From Lasiosphaeris hirsuta (Eukaryota > Ascomycota > Sordariomycetes > Sordariales > Lasiosphaeriaceae), in the NCBI GenBank assembly GCA_030549175.1, contig JAUKUA010000004.1, positions 1,302,001 through 1,366,000 of the forward strand: a stretch of 64,000 nt of DNA, written 5' to 3'. Each line of letters begins with the position of its first letter. The first letter of the stretch is position 1. Shown piece by piece: positions 11,443-23,495 of this stretch. Position numbers and translations under genes: made by a program. Below the pieces are notes generated by a model that saw only the letters and a program-made list of their open reading frames with translations, did no database searches and had not been told where the DNA came from.

Positions 11443-14400
11443 ATGGACGCCAATTCAAACGGACTCGGAAAGCTTCTACCACGGTCGATCGCGGCCAAGC
11501 GGCGGCGCACCAAGGCGCCCTCAATTGCTGAGACAACGAGCAGCAACGATGATGCGGCGTCGAGAGGGGCTCGAAGCATTGCCAGCCAGGGCACTACGGG
11601 CAGCGATGGCGTCCCATCGCTGCACAGCGACCTGCGCGATGGCGATGGCGATGCACGCGACGACGCCTACGGCAACGGCGCAAGCAGCGATCTGCTAGTG
11701 TCCTATGATTCGGACCCTGAATCGTGAGTTCTTTTGCGTCCATATTGCGTCCCGTCCTTCTGTCTCATTCGCCCGTCATCGCCCCAAGCACCTGGTAGAG
11801 GAACCTTGTCAGCACCTGCGTGCGTACGCAGTCAGAAAAGCTTGGAGGTTTCCACCCTGGCCCGCTGCTTTCTCCTCACCGACCTGCGCCTCCCCCGGGC
11901 GTTATGTTTCTGCCCCATGCGGTGCTATACGTACGCATCCCAGGCCCCAGATCCCAGATCCCAAAACCCCGATCACAGGTCTCGCAATCCACCTCAATCG
12001 TTCAATCGTTCTCAATCGCATTCCACCCTCAGCTTCACTGCACTCTCTTGTCTTGTTCCAGCTGCATTATTTTTACATATTGGGCATCCGAGGCACCGAG
12101 CACTAACTGAGCCGCCCCAGATCCGCTTCTGCCCGCCCCACTGCTCTCTATACGCACCCGTCCCAGGCCGGCTACCTGACAACGTCGTCACCCCTCGTCC
12201 AAGCGGCTCACCACCTCGAGCTGCAGCCCTCGGAGACTAATACCTCCCATACTTCCCAGACCTCTACTGCATCACGATCATCCACGTTTCATCAGGGCAG
12301 CGTCGAGAGCCTCGACTCGGCGGCCTCGTCCCTCAAGCAGAGCAAAACCGGCCTCACCCCTCCACAGTCCTTGTCGAAGCAGTCGTCCGCTAGCCGGCTC
12401 AGGGACGTTTTCCGATCTAAGAAGTCGACAGAGAAGGGTTTGAGCGAGGAGAGGAGTCCCAGGACGTTGGCTTCCGACACGACGGCGGAGCCTGTGCCCA
12501 GCACTGCTCCCCTGGACGCCGACCCCCACAATAACAGTGCTGCACCGATCATTAAACCTGTCCCATCCGAACACATCCGCCGCTTATCTCGGGGCCAGAA
12601 CATCGAACCTCTAAAGGCACCGCCGCGGACACCGCCGTCGGCTGAGACGCCTACGCCTGTCATCGTCAACACCCCTCCCACCCCAACCTACCCCGTTCAT
12701 CCGGATCGTGAGGCCGCGGCTAGCCCACGTCCCAAGCCTGATGCATCACCTCCAGGGAACATGATTTCACAACGGAGAAGCAGAGCAGGCTCTGGCGCTA
12801 TCGGTCCAAGCAAGTTGTCGAATATTACACCTGCCCCCTTGACACCGACCCCCGAGAGCGGTCTCATCTCGCCGGGCAACCCTGCTGCCACTTTCTTCTC
12901 GTCTATGTTCTCAGCTGTGCAAAACACTGCCAACACACTCAGCAACACTATTACCAACGCCGGCTTGGCGCAGGGCGGCCCCAAGAGCAGGCCCCCTACC
13001 ATTAACCAGAGCGAAAGGGACCAGGACAACGTCGAGGTCGAGTCGTCTTCAGAAGCATTGCCGGAACAGTCGATGGAGCCGAAGGAGCCAGCTGTCAAGA
13101 CGCTTGGTATGGGGGATCTCAGCCTCAGTCAGTTGGGCATCATGGAAACTCCAAGCAATGCGCCATCCCCTGTCGCCGCGAGGGTTACCGACCCCGATTC
13201 CCGGGCGCGGTCCGAATCAGCTCCCGTTGATTCCCACACCGCAGGCGTGGATCTGCCTGCTGAGGAGGCACAGCAGATCCGGCCGCGGTCGCTGTACGAG
13301 CCACCAGGAAATGGAGATCAGACGCCGCCGCAAGGCAGCGTGTATGAAGGCAGATCTGGAATCCAACGCAGTGGCAGCATCCGAAGCGCCATCGGCAAGA
13401 GAAGGAATCGCGGAAGCAGCACGGCGACCCACGGGACTGTTGGCGCGGCGATTGCGGCTGCCAATGCTTCGTTTGCCAACCCCATTGCCCAATCCAGCAC
13501 ACCCAAGCTCACAGGGTTTGCCGTCGCTACCAAGAAGAGGAACCGTGATTTCCACACCCTCTTCAAGAGCGTTCCGGACGATGATTACCTCATCGAGGAC
13601 TACAGCTGTGCACTCCAGCGAGAGATCCTCGCTCACGGAAGGCTATATGTGTCCGAGGGTCATCTGTGCTTCAGTAGCAACATTTTGGGATGGGTCACAA
13701 CGTTGGTTATGAGTTTTGACGAGATTGTTGCGGTTGAGAAGCGGAGTACCGCTCTGGTATTCAAGAACGGCCTCGAGATATCTACACTCCATGCAAAACA
13801 TGTGTTTGCTTCATTCACTAGTCGCGACACAACGTATGATCTGATAATCAAAATCTGGAAGCTCGGTCACCCCCAACTCCAAAGCTCACTTAACGGCGTT
13901 CGTCTTGAGGAGCCAGGAGGCGACAGAACCGAAAAGATTGAGACTGCATCAGTCACTGTATCCGTAGCGGGTAGCCAAAGTATATCTGCATCCGACGACG
14001 AAAGCGAAGACGACGGCGACGACATCTACGATGAGGACGAGGAAGAAGACGATGGCCAAGACACGTCCCATTTTGCCGAGGCGCCAGCCTTGGAAGCCCC
14101 CACTGAGAAGATAGTTGCGCGTAAAGCATCGGGTGCCGTCGTACCCCCTACTGAGAAGCAGGATGAAACTGCGCCAAACGGTACACCTAGTGATTTCCCA
14201 GGTCCCGGGACCCACGCGCCAACAGATTGCGGGGATGTCGATAAACACTACGACAAGATTATAGGGGACGACATTATCGCAGCGCCGCTTGGTAAAGTCT
14301 ACAGTATTCTTTTTGGCCCAATATCAGCCGCGTGGATGTTCAAGTGGCTGTCGGGAGATCAGAAGTGCACAGATATACAAATGGAGGACAAAAAGGGTCT

Positions 14401-15395
14401 CGCCGAAGACAACAAGTCTCGCAGCTTTTCCTACATCAAGCCGCTGAACTCCTCCATCGGACCAAGGCAAACAAAATGCATGGTAACGGAGCAACTTGAG
14501 AATCTTGACCTTGAGAAGTCGGTCAATATCCTTTGCAGCACTCAAAACCCTGACGTGCCCAGTGGCAACATCTTTGTCGTCAAGACGAGGTACTGCCTCA
14601 CATGGGCTGAGAACAACTCGACCCGTGTTCAGATCAATTGTACTATTGAATGGTCCGGCAAGAGCTGGCTTAAAGGTACGTGCCTCACCCCCGTTATGTA
14701 ATGTATCACCGCTGACCCGAACAGGTGCAATTGAGCGAGGTGCGAATGACGGTCAGACGCAGTACTGCAAAGACCTGTTTGTCAGTCTAAAAGCAGCTGT
14801 ATCATCCCGTCCTCGGTCGGGGACACTCACAAACGGCACAGGGGCTCCCAAAGGCAAGAAGCGACTTCGCAAGGGCAAGCTGGCCCAGGCTTCCAACACG
14901 GCCAGCGATAACGAAGGCCTCTCCAAGGTGTCTGCCAATAGCGATTGGGGCCTCTTTCAGCCCCTCCACCCCTTCCTCGGCCCACTTGTCGGTGCCATCA
15001 AGCCTATCCTCACAGGCAATGTCGTGTATGGATTACTGGTCGGCCTCCTGGTGGCCTCGTGGTTTGGCTTTGGGTCCAACAGGCAGGCTGTGGCGCCGTT
15101 TGGCCGAGACATCGGGTATGTAGGATACCCACAACGGTTGGCGGCATACGAGGAGATGTGGAGGACTGAGGAGAGCGATTTGTGGGACTGGATCGAAGAG
15201 CGGGCCGGGCTGGATAGGCTGGGGGCAGAGCCATTGCAGGCGAGGAAGAAGCCGGGGGTAGAGCCGAGAACGGTAGAGGAGAAGCTACGGGAGGAGAAGA
15301 TGGATGAGCGTGAGATACGCGAAGCGATACGCGTGACGGAAGAGCATTTGAAGGTTTTGAAAGCGGTAGTGGATAAGGAGTTGGAAGGAAAGTGA
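11443..15395 (+). CDS. GRAM-VASt sterol/lipid transfer protein (Lam/Ysp2 family)
   Basis: Predicted 1168-residue ER membrane-anchored lipid-transfer protein of the Lam/Ysp2/GRAMD1 family, which moves sterol at contact sites. Exons are 11443-11723, 12121-14675 and 14725-15395. Intron 1 (397 nt) has donor GTGAGT and branch CTAAC; intron 2 (49 nt) has donor GTACGT. A long Ser/Thr/Pro-rich N-terminus precedes the GRAM domain (from NRDFHTLFKSVPDDDYLIED to TYDLIIKIWKL), an acidic linker, then one VASt domain (from YDKIIGDDIIAAPLGKVY through SWLKGAIERGAN). One transmembrane segment follows (VVYGLLVGLLVASWFGFG), then a short luminal helical tail. A single VASt domain resembles Lam5/Lam6 rather than the two-domain Lam2/Lam4. 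Start 11443 was chosen because exon 1 splices in phase and stays in the same Ser-rich style. Confidence 0.87.
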
Positions 15396-16092
15396 GTTTC
15401 AGGGGGATGGAAGAACAAAATAAAGCACACGGCAGCGCCTCGGGGTCTCTTTGTGTATTATACGTAGGAGGGTAGCTTGTACACTACAACATGTGCAGAC
15501 ATTATCATCGGAAACAACTCTACAAGTGTTGGAAACGGAGCTGTCTGGCATATTGGTGTTGATGTGAGGGGCTGACAATGTCTCGGCCAGGACTCCTATC
15601 TCCGCCACAAACCGATTTCAACCGCTGATTGCGCCCATGGCTCTGCAAGGACACGATCGGGTCAAATGCTCGGTGATGCATTTGGTGACACCGACAGGTC
15701 ATGGGATCGAGAGGCAGGCTGCATTCCAAAAACTCTCCCCGTGGGGCTCCAAGAGGCGTCCAATGGGTGCTCAAAGGTCCGGTTGTGTGGTGTCACTAGG
15801 ATGGGGGTCCGCCACGGGTATAAGACGAGGCACGCGACACCCTCTTGAATGGTCTGTGAAGTTGTTCATCTCCTTTCTTATACATTTTAGAATTGAAGAT
15901 TTCTCCCAAACTTATCAAGAGGTGTTCAGAGCTACAGGAGACATTCAGACGTCCAAGAGACATTATTAGCATTGGCATTGATAGAATTGGCCTAGATCAA
16001 GTTCATGTGAGTTGACCATTGCAACGCTCGTACCCAGCCAGCCTTGCTGATCGGGACCAGCATCCCAAAAGAAGAAGAGAAAAAAGGAAAGC
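15396..16092. other. Intergenic
   Basis: About 700 bases holding the 3' flank of the GRAM-VASt gene and the leader of the small gene at 16093. Nothing else was recognised. Confidence 0.4.
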
Positions 16093-16326
16093 ATGTCTTC
16101 CCCCGTCGGCAACCCAATTTCGTCCGGAAACGTCGGCCGGACCTTCTACGACACCACCAGGAACGTCCAGCATGTCCGCTCAAACAGCATGCAGTCGACC
16201 ACCTCCACTGCCACGCTGGGCCGAGACGACGGGCCGGTGAGGAAGGAGCTTCCGGACATTGTTAGGCGGGACATGGAGTTCTTCATGGCAAGGCTCGCGA
16301 GGTCGTCGTCTCACGGGTCGTCTTGA
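16093..16326 (+). CDS. Small hypothetical protein, 77 aa
   Basis: The ATG follows an A-rich purine leader (GAGAAAAAAGGAAAGC), a good fungal start context. The protein is Ser/Thr-rich at the N-terminus, with a charged helix-like segment near residues 50-68 (RKELPDIVRRDMEFFMARL) and a Ser tail. There is no signal peptide, membrane segment or known domain. Composition looks more like a real protein than the overlapping frames, but no function can be given. Confidence 0.5.
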   Translation: MSSPVGNPISSGNVGRTFYDTTRNVQHVRSNSMQSTTSTATLGRDDGPVRKELPDIVRRDMEFFMARLARSSSHGSS

Positions 16327-17168
16327 AGGACGACCACGTCGCGATTCCAGAGCGTGGGCGGCTTGTGCGGAATACATTTAGGATACACCATTGAGATTGC
16401 ATTACTTTGGGGTTCATTCTGGGTTGAGCTTTTGCTTTTGGGTTTCCAGTTCTTTGAGGGTATGGCAATGGATCAATTTGTACTGGTGTTTGGTAGTTAG
16501 GTTATCTCTTTGTCAATCAATGACTATTCCAACTGAAAGCAACGATACACGATACCATTGAAGTGTCAGTAGTGTGTGCGTGTTTGCGAGCCATAACCAG
16601 CTCAATCGACAACAGCTATCGCAGCCATGTGGATCGTCATTGGCATTTGATACGGAAAACTAACAGCCTTGATGTTTGTGTATATGACGATGTGATAAAA
16701 GGGGATAATCCTTTTCTTCCCCACGCACCTCTTGGAGTACTTGAGATGGGGTTCGAGACATGCGGGGGATGTTGAATTGAGCCATGACTGCAGTCAACTT
16801 CACCGAGGACAAATTTGGAGCGTGTGCTTTACCCAATCGCGTTGTTTTGAGGTCCTACACCCCACCACTGCACACCACCGCATTGCAGCCCAAAATGGCC
16901 GTGGCTGCAGTCAGGGATGCCCTGGGGCTGATACATGATCGTCCCGGCCGCGACACTGACTCTGGGGTGCGGGGGGTTTGAGTCGCTAGCCAAGACCTTT
17001 GCCTGCCGTGAGGTTTGGCCGCGTGACTTGGTCCCCCTTTAAGTTGGCATAGTGCATGCAGGAGGATGCCATTCACGCAACTAAAACAAAACTGCTTCGA
17101 CATCACCAAAAAGGTGAGATAGAGGACAATCTCAATCATCCACTAGATAGCATCCAGTGGAAATACGT
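16327..17168. other. Intergenic
   Basis: Several short open frames but none with coding character. It contains the 3' flank of the 77-aa gene and that of the tRNA-Arg-like gene. Nothing else was recognised. Confidence 0.4.
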
Positions 17169-17240
17169 CGTTCCACCCAGGTCTCGAACCTGGAATCTCC
17201 TGGTTCGTAGTCAGACGCTCTACTATTGAGCCAGCGGACC
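17169..17240 (-). tRNA. tRNA-Arg (ACG anticodon), two stem mismatches
   Basis: The reverse complement shows a tRNA-Arg(ACG) pattern: GCTC/GAGC D stem, anticodon loop CTACGAA, T stem CCAGG/CCTGG around TTCGAGA, and no intron. Acceptor GGTCCGC/GTGGAAC has one G-A clash at pair 2-71, and the anticodon stem TCTGA/CCAGG has A-C at 31-39. A and B boxes are intact, so it may be transcribed, but the two mismatches raise the chance that it is a decayed copy. Confidence 0.75.
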
Positions 17241-18604
17241 TGGCCCAGTTGATAAAGATGTGTGCAACTTCAAAACTCTTGTTTATGAAATTCCGAGCTG
17301 TTCAGCTTCAGCTTCACTAGGAAGTCTAGGGTTACTGCTGATATCAGGCTCCAATCACTCAAATGTGGGAGGTGCGCCCCGGAGTGGCTTTTCTGACTTG
17401 CAGATTGGGGTGTTGTCAGGCTTGGGGGGCTATTTTCTACAAATCATATCCTACCTTATCGGCAGATGCATTCCCTCTCACGCCAAAGGGGGCGTTTATT
17501 TGCTTATTGGTAGTCTCCCCAAATCTATCCTCCGTTCCCAGCAAACAATCATGCCAGGCCCATACCCCCCTTTTCACAAGGGTACTGAACGGCCAAGCTA
17601 ATGAGATTTATTAGACTTTCGTAATGAACTGAGCTACCATGTGCTAAACATAGGAAGCTGCTTTGTAAAACCAGGCGTTCGGCAAGTTAACTAGTTTACG
17701 TTCGGAGTCGGTCACTTCCACAAAAAGTAAGAATAATTTGAATGGTGATTCGTCTATGTGTCCGTATCCTGTATACATTACCAAACCCATCAACCAAGAG
17801 AGAAAGCGGCAGTGAGGTCGAGCATCGTTCCACAGTCTGAGGCATAACTTGAACGACCCAACGAGTAGCCGAGTCTGCTGGATATCACCCATAGCGCAAG
17901 TATCCACCTCCTCTTTCGACCTCTATCTGCTTGAACCCTGCTCCTCTCTTTGCTTCCCCTGCCCATCCTGAACTCCGGTGCCGATATGAAATGAAGTGAT
18001 AGTTGCTGGGAAGGTTGCAAAATCTGCATGATGGGTATCAAGAAAGGGGGAAAAGTAAAGGATGACCGAAGTAGTGTAGGAAATTTAGCCCCATGAGGAG
18101 GATGGTGAAATTCATGCAATTGTGTTGACGCGCCCTTTGTGTTGTCCACCGCACCAGAGTCATATCCGTCTGCCATGCCCGACGCAAGAGTATGTGAAAA
18201 TGTAGACGAAGAAAATCCATGCCTGTAGGGATCCGAATGCCAGACCACCATCCGGATGTCGCGGTCCATGAACGCCCAGTAGATTCTAGAACCATGCCAT
18301 GTAATGTCGGTCGGAAGCAAGGAAAACGCCAAAAAGAAAGGAGCCCGATGATGGGCTCAAGCGAGAATTGAGAGCCCGGTGCCTATCTCACTTGTCCAGA
18401 CTTTTGAAAGAAAGTTGCAAATCCCCAGGCTGGTGTAATGATGGTTATTGCTGCTCAGGCACACCCGACGCTCCCAAATTGATTGCTAGTTCATGATGTT
18501 TGGAGGTCGGAGGGGCACGGCTAAGCCAATGCTCTACAGCCAAAGGGGAAACGGGGGGTAGATGATGCCCGTAAAGTGAAAATTGGCTCAGAGCAGCCAG
18601 TGGC
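17241..18604. other. Intergenic, 1.4 kb
   Basis: No gene recognised. A minus-strand open frame at 17790-18332 (180 codons) lacks a domain or clear protein-like composition. The right part is the 3' flank of the SNF2-family gene. Confidence 0.4.
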
Positions 18605-21600
18605 TTACTTGAAAAGGCTGCGCAGGTCCATCAGGCGTTGTCTGGCGGCCTCGGTACGGTCCATGATTTTGTCCTTGTCACGACCGTCCAAGCTGAGGTT
18701 GGCGAGTTTTTGCTTCTTCTCTTGAAGTTTGAGCATGCTTTCCTCAAAACTCCCCTCCATGATATAGCGCACAGTCCGAACCTCGCGCTTTTGGCCAAGA
18801 CGGTGCACTCGATCGACAGCCTGTGCCTCGGCGGCTGGGTTGAACTGGGGTTCCATAACGAATACGGAATTCGCAGTGGTCAAATTCAGACCTAACCCAC
18901 CCGCCATGATACTGACCAGGATGACTTGGACGTTTGGATCATCGCGGAAAGCATCCATAGCCGCATTTCGAGCCGGGCGGCTCATCTTGCCATCAAGGCG
19001 AGTCCAAGTGATACCCTCTCGCTCCAGCGCGGTCTGAATGAGATCCAAATGGGAGGTCCAACCGGAAAACACGACAGACTTGTAGGGTGGCTCTGTCGGG
19101 TTCTCCATGCTAAGCCGCTTTGAGGCCTTGAGATCCTCAATGAGAGCCCGTGTTTTGGTGTGCGGGCAATAAGAGTCGTCCTCACGACTGTTTGAAGTCG
19201 TGACCTTGTTTGTGGTCACCTTGTTTCCTTTGGCCGAACGGGACTCATGCTCATGCATAGCACGACTGCGATGAAGTTCCACAAAGGAGGTTCGAGGAAA
19301 GTTACAGCAGTCGTTGCATCTGGCGTTGCTGTTCTGTCGAAACAAGGAGCTGATGCAGGCTGGGCAGTAAACGTGAACGCACTGAGCGGGGCTCATGTAA
19401 CCCAGTATGTCTTCCTGACGTTCTGCTTCCGCTTCCATCACTTCGTTGGCACCTAGCTTGGCATTGCATCTGAAGCAAGTGTCATTATTGGCCTCTTGCA
19501 TCAAGTACAGCCATTCATAAGCCTTGGCCTCTGAGAGCACAGGCTTATTATTATCATCGTCATCATCACTTAAATCGATGGGTGTGTCGATGGTCATTCC
19601 CTGGAGCTCGGCGAGATCCTCTTCGTTGAGTAGGTCCTTGCCATGGGCGCAAATGAGACGAAGTTGGAGAATAGACCGCAGAATGTGGATCATGGCTTTG
19701 CCAGCAATTCGATCTTGACCTTGGCCTTGGCCAGTCAAGACCCGGACTCTCTCCTGGGTACTCTTTGCAAACCAGTCATAGACTTGCTGCTCCTTCTCAT
19801 CAAACCGGAGCCTGATGATGTGGTCTGTCCGCTTGGGGAGATTGATCCTGTCCTTCAGCCGACGCAGAGTGACCGTGTCAATCAGGACACGTAGCTTGGG
19901 GACGATCTCCGGGTCAGCGTTCTTGAAAGGCGTAATGATGTACTGGACAAACTTGGTCTTTTCGTCGAAGGGTTTCAGGCGCAAGAATGCGAGGAGCGAT
20001 GCGAGATCCTCTAATTTATTTTGCACTGGGGTTCCGGTAACAGCCCATCGGCGGCTTGCCTGGAGCCGGCACACGGATTTGAAGGCCAATGTGTTCTGTT
20101 CTCTGATCATGTGAGCCTCGTCAAGGGCGATGCGGAACCAACCAATCTCCTCCAGAGGGTATGTTCCTCGCTTCCTTTTGACGCGCGAGTTCAGCTCGCT
20201 AGAGACAGAGCCATAGGTTGTGATGACTAGATCGAATCGGGCCAGTTCTTCCACGTTCTTCACACGGTTAGGACCGTGATAAATATGATATGTTAGCGAC
20301 CCCGGCTTGACATGTTGCTTGATCTGCTCCTCCCAATTGGTAACAGTACTCAGAGGGCATATCAAAAGGGTAGCCTTCGAGTTCAGTGAAAGGGAGGTGA
20401 GACCGACGTCCTGTGCTCTCGGCAGCTCGAAGTCCCTTGACTTATTTGATTGCTTCTTCTCGGGGGCTCTGGGTTGGACTGGGTCCAGTCTGGACCAGTC
20501 CTTCGCGTCGTTTAGGGTAGCTGTCAGCAGCGACAGCACACTGAGAGTCTTGCCCAGACCCATCATATCTGCGAGGATACCGCCCAGGGCCGGCGGCGGA
20601 CGTTCGCGCTGCGACTGGTTCGTAACGATGTTGTGGTAAACGCTGGCGCCGTGTTGATCTTTCTTGCATCGCCAGGTAGAAGTAACGACTTTATCATTTG
20701 CTTCCGGAATCACGTCCTGCTCTCGCAAAGTCATGAAGTGGAGAGCTTGGCGCTGATGCTTCAGCAACGGGGTCGTGATCAGATCGCTCGGATCAGCTTC
20801 TGGTAAATCCTCTGACCGAGGGAGGGAGTCGAAGACGCCCAAAACCTCGCTTCGGATTTCCTCCACCGTCCGGACCATCGGTGGATGAGGGGGATACGAG
20901 GCTCCATGTACCAAGCTGGTATGATGAGGGGGTGCCTGTGGCCTGTTTTCATTTGCTAAGGGGTTGACCACCTTTACACCAGAATCAACTCGAATGGGTG
21001 TGAGGAGGTTCATGCCTCTTTCCACGAAGCGGCGTCCGATGGCGCTAGCCCACTTCCGCGGTCCGTAAATCATCAGATCAAACTTATAGACCTTTGAAAT
21101 CGATTGTCCAGCCTGTTCACCGGGCTCCTTCCTTCTCGACGTGATCCTGCAGTCAGTGCGTATCTGAAGGTTAGGTTGATCAAGGAGTTTTGCAAGGCAG
21201 GCCGAAGTCCTGGGATCTACGGTCCCAAAAATCTGGCGTGTGCAGTCGTAGACATAAATCGTGTTGTTCTGCTCGCCTATCCTTCTTCTTAGGACAACTT
21301 TGGTGATAGGCCAGTAGCCGTCGCCACCGATCGCCATTGTACCAGGCTTTGGCGTCGGGACTCTGTGGCAGTTAATCATAGCACCCTCAACCATGCCAAA
21401 GCAGACCTCTTCGTCCTTAACTGGATCTCTTGGGATCTGCGGCGAGCTTGTTTCTGTATCACCTTCGGTCAAATCAACCACTGTCTCTCGTGGCTTCGAT
21501 GCCGATATGTAATGCTGGTTCTGAGCTTGCTGCTGCTTAGCGTAGTCACTCAAGATCCCGGTATTTCCCCCAACGAACAAGCTGTTTGTCGGCTGGGGGT

Positions 21601-21961
21601 CGTTCTCGTTTTGTGTCTTTCGGCGCTTCGGTTGGGGGACTGCGATCCGTTCCTGTACATTGTTGAGGCGCTCGATTTGAGGGGCGAAACCGTTTTGGAA
21701 AACGGGTATCATCTGGTTTTGGGGCTGGGCGACATTGTAAAGTAGACCTGAGAAATCGGAGGCATAGCCGTTTGTCGGCGTGGAAAACTGAAAAGTGGGG
21801 TTGTCGGGAATGACCGAGGCGCTGTGCGATGTGTTTGTTGCCATGTTTCCAACTGTTGTGGCAGCCTGCGGCCTCGAGGCCGAGGTCGCTGCCGCCCTCG
21901 GATTGAGCAAAGCAGCCGGGTCCCACGACATGCCGGTAGCCTGCGAAGAAGAGCCGTTCAT
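18605..21961 (-). CDS. SNF2-family ATPase with RING, Rad5/HLTF-like
   Basis: 1118 residues from ATG at 21961. A Ser/Gln/Pro-rich N-terminus (1-180) precedes a HIRAN-like region (about 185-325, from VCFGMVEG to FVERGMNLL). The SNF2 ATPase lobe has Walker A GLGKT near residue 470 and DEAH at about 614-617. A RING-like finger sits between the lobes (CFRC...CVHVYCPAC...CNDC, about 829-885), and the helicase C lobe ends with the motif VI-like AVDRVHRLGQKREV. HIRAN, SNF2 and an inserted RING is the architecture of yeast Rad5 and human HLTF, which promote fork remodelling and PCNA polyubiquitination in the nucleus. The HIRAN match is weak and the finger has an unusually long spacing, so a Ris1/Uls1-like role is an alternative. 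Confidence 0.85.
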   Translation of the reverse strand: MNGSSSQATGMSWDPAALLNPRAAATSASRPQAATTVGNMATNTSHSASVIPDNPTFQFSTPTNGYASDFSGLLYNVAQPQNQMIPVFQNGFAPQIERLNNVQERIAVPQPKRRKTQNENDPQPTNSLFVGGNTGILSDYAKQQQAQNQHYISASKPRETVVDLTEGDTETSSPQIPRDPVKDEEVCFGMVEGAMINCHRVPTPKPGTMAIGGDGYWPITKVVLRRRIGEQNNTIYVYDCTRQIFGTVDPRTSACLAKLLDQPNLQIRTDCRITSRRKEPGEQAGQSISKVYKFDLMIYGPRKWASAIGRRFVERGMNLLTPIRVDSGVKVVNPLANENRPQAPPHHTSLVHGASYPPHPPMVRTVEEIRSEVLGVFDSLPRSEDLPEADPSDLITTPLLKHQRQALHFMTLREQDVIPEANDKVVTSTWRCKKDQHGASVYHNIVTNQSQRERPPPALGGILADMMGLGKTLSVLSLLTATLNDAKDWSRLDPVQPRAPEKKQSNKSRDFELPRAQDVGLTSLSLNSKATLLICPLSTVTNWEEQIKQHVKPGSLTYHIYHGPNRVKNVEELARFDLVITTYGSVSSELNSRVKRKRGTYPLEEIGWFRIALDEAHMIREQNTLAFKSVCRLQASRRWAVTGTPVQNKLEDLASLLAFLRLKPFDEKTKFVQYIITPFKNADPEIVPKLRVLIDTVTLRRLKDRINLPKRTDHIIRLRFDEKEQQVYDWFAKSTQERVRVLTGQGQGQDRIAGKAMIHILRSILQLRLICAHGKDLLNEEDLAELQGMTIDTPIDLSDDDDDNNKPVLSEAKAYEWLYLMQEANNDTCFRCNAKLGANEVMEAEAERQEDILGYMSPAQCVHVYCPACISSLFRQNSNARCNDCCNFPRTSFVELHRSRAMHEHESRSAKGNKVTTNKVTTSNSREDDSYCPHTKTRALIEDLKASKRLSMENPTEPPYKSVVFSGWTSHLDLIQTALEREGITWTRLDGKMSRPARNAAMDAFRDDPNVQVILVSIMAGGLGLNLTTANSVFVMEPQFNPAAEAQAVDRVHRLGQKREVRTVRYIMEGSFEESMLKLQEKKQKLANLSLDGRDKDKIMDRTEAARQRLMDLRSLFK

Positions 21962-23495
21962 CTTGGCTTTGCACAAGGCAAGTCAGCCTGAGGGTTCAAA
22001 AAAGGTGTGGATGTGTGTGAATGTGTATTGCGACTGGCTTGCATGAGAGAATAAGAAGCAGCAGGGCGCGGGGCAGGTGGTTCAATAGGTGGGGATGTGC
22101 ACAGGGTGAAGCCTCACTGACCGTGTTCTTGGCTATTGGCAACCATGTCAACAAGCCCACTCTCCTCCAGAGAGCTACTGGTACTACCCGCACAAGGAAA
22201 AGGTCGCGGAGATTGTCATCACAAGTAGAGGAAGGTGTTGATATTTGGGTGAAGGGTTGACGGGCCGGGGCGCATCAAGGCTCGGCTCGTGGCAAGGGTT
22301 GTTGTGGGTTGTGGGTTGTAGGGTGGGTGCAGAGGGGCAGATGGGAAATGGGGATGGGAGATATTTAGAAGGCGGCGCGGAGGATAAGCAAGTGGCTAAC
22401 TAGCGAGAAGAAGATAAAGGGAAGGAGCAAGCCTCAACCCGAGAAGACGGAGAAGCAAAGAGACTCTTGCTCTTACCTTGCGCCAGATGCTAATCGGCGG
22501 CTGTCAGAGAGATAGAAGAGAGGGAAAAGAAGCGGAGTTGAAGGAGGAGCAGGGTGCTGATGCCCTCAGCGTCACTTTTCGAAGCCGAAGCTTTATCGCA
22601 TATCGGCTCGAAGCGATAGGCGCGTGACCCTGCACAGATTGTGTAGCACGTGCCTCTAAACAGCCCGTGCTGTACCACCTTACCGTTTTGGTGTGTGCAC
22701 TCCCGCTGGTGCGAGCACTGGGGAGGGAGCTGGGTGCTGGGTACGGATAGATAGGCGGTGTTGATGCTGGCTAGACGTTGTCGTGGTGGGCCTAAAGTTG
22801 GTACGAAATCGACCTGCAATCTGTAACCTGCAAGTCCTGCAAGTCCTGCAAGTGAATAGGTGGAATTTCTTCGCCAACCGTGAAGCTCCCTGTTGTAAGC
22901 TTGCAAGATGCCGATTCGGGAGCCCCAACATAAAATCCCAATCCTACGTTATCTGCGCATCCAATGCCGAAGCTCGCGTCAACGGCGGCAAAAGTGCGTC
23001 ACAGCAGGCATTCAGAGACCTGATCAGAAGCCTTCACAACCAATGCAATTCTAGGGACGCTGTGCTAACGCTGCTATCGTGCAGGAAAAATCGCCGACTG
23101 CCAATCTGATGTGGGCGAGTCCAATCCGCGAGCAGGAGCCCCGCCCTGCACAACCCGACTGCAAGGGACAATGGCACAATAGCACAATGGCTTCAAGGGC
23201 CTCTACTTAATCGCCCTACCCTGCATCATGACCCAAGCACACTGGCGACTGAATACACGAGCCCAAGTGTAACCTTCTTGGCACCCCAAAACGTGCCCTA
23301 CACACCATCTACCAAACAGCTGTTGAGGAAGGCCGACCCTCCCTCTCGACGAATAGCGGCACCCTGTGTCCATTCTGTGGCCATTCGGGAGTTGCCAACT
23401 CGGACCCTGAGTGGCCAAAGTGCTGTCTCCCAGCGTGGACCGTGGGAAACGTCCGACTGGTTTCCCAAGCGCATGAGTAACATCGAGATCCTTTG
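21962..23495. promoter_or_regulatory. Upstream region of the SNF2 gene; short tandem repeat
   Basis: Gene-free by inspection. It should hold the SNF2 gene promoter and leader, and its right end is the 3' flank of the RS-rich gene. CCTGCAAGT is repeated three times in tandem at 22827-22853. Open frames at 22490-22906 and 23278-23483 show no recognisable features. Confidence 0.4.
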
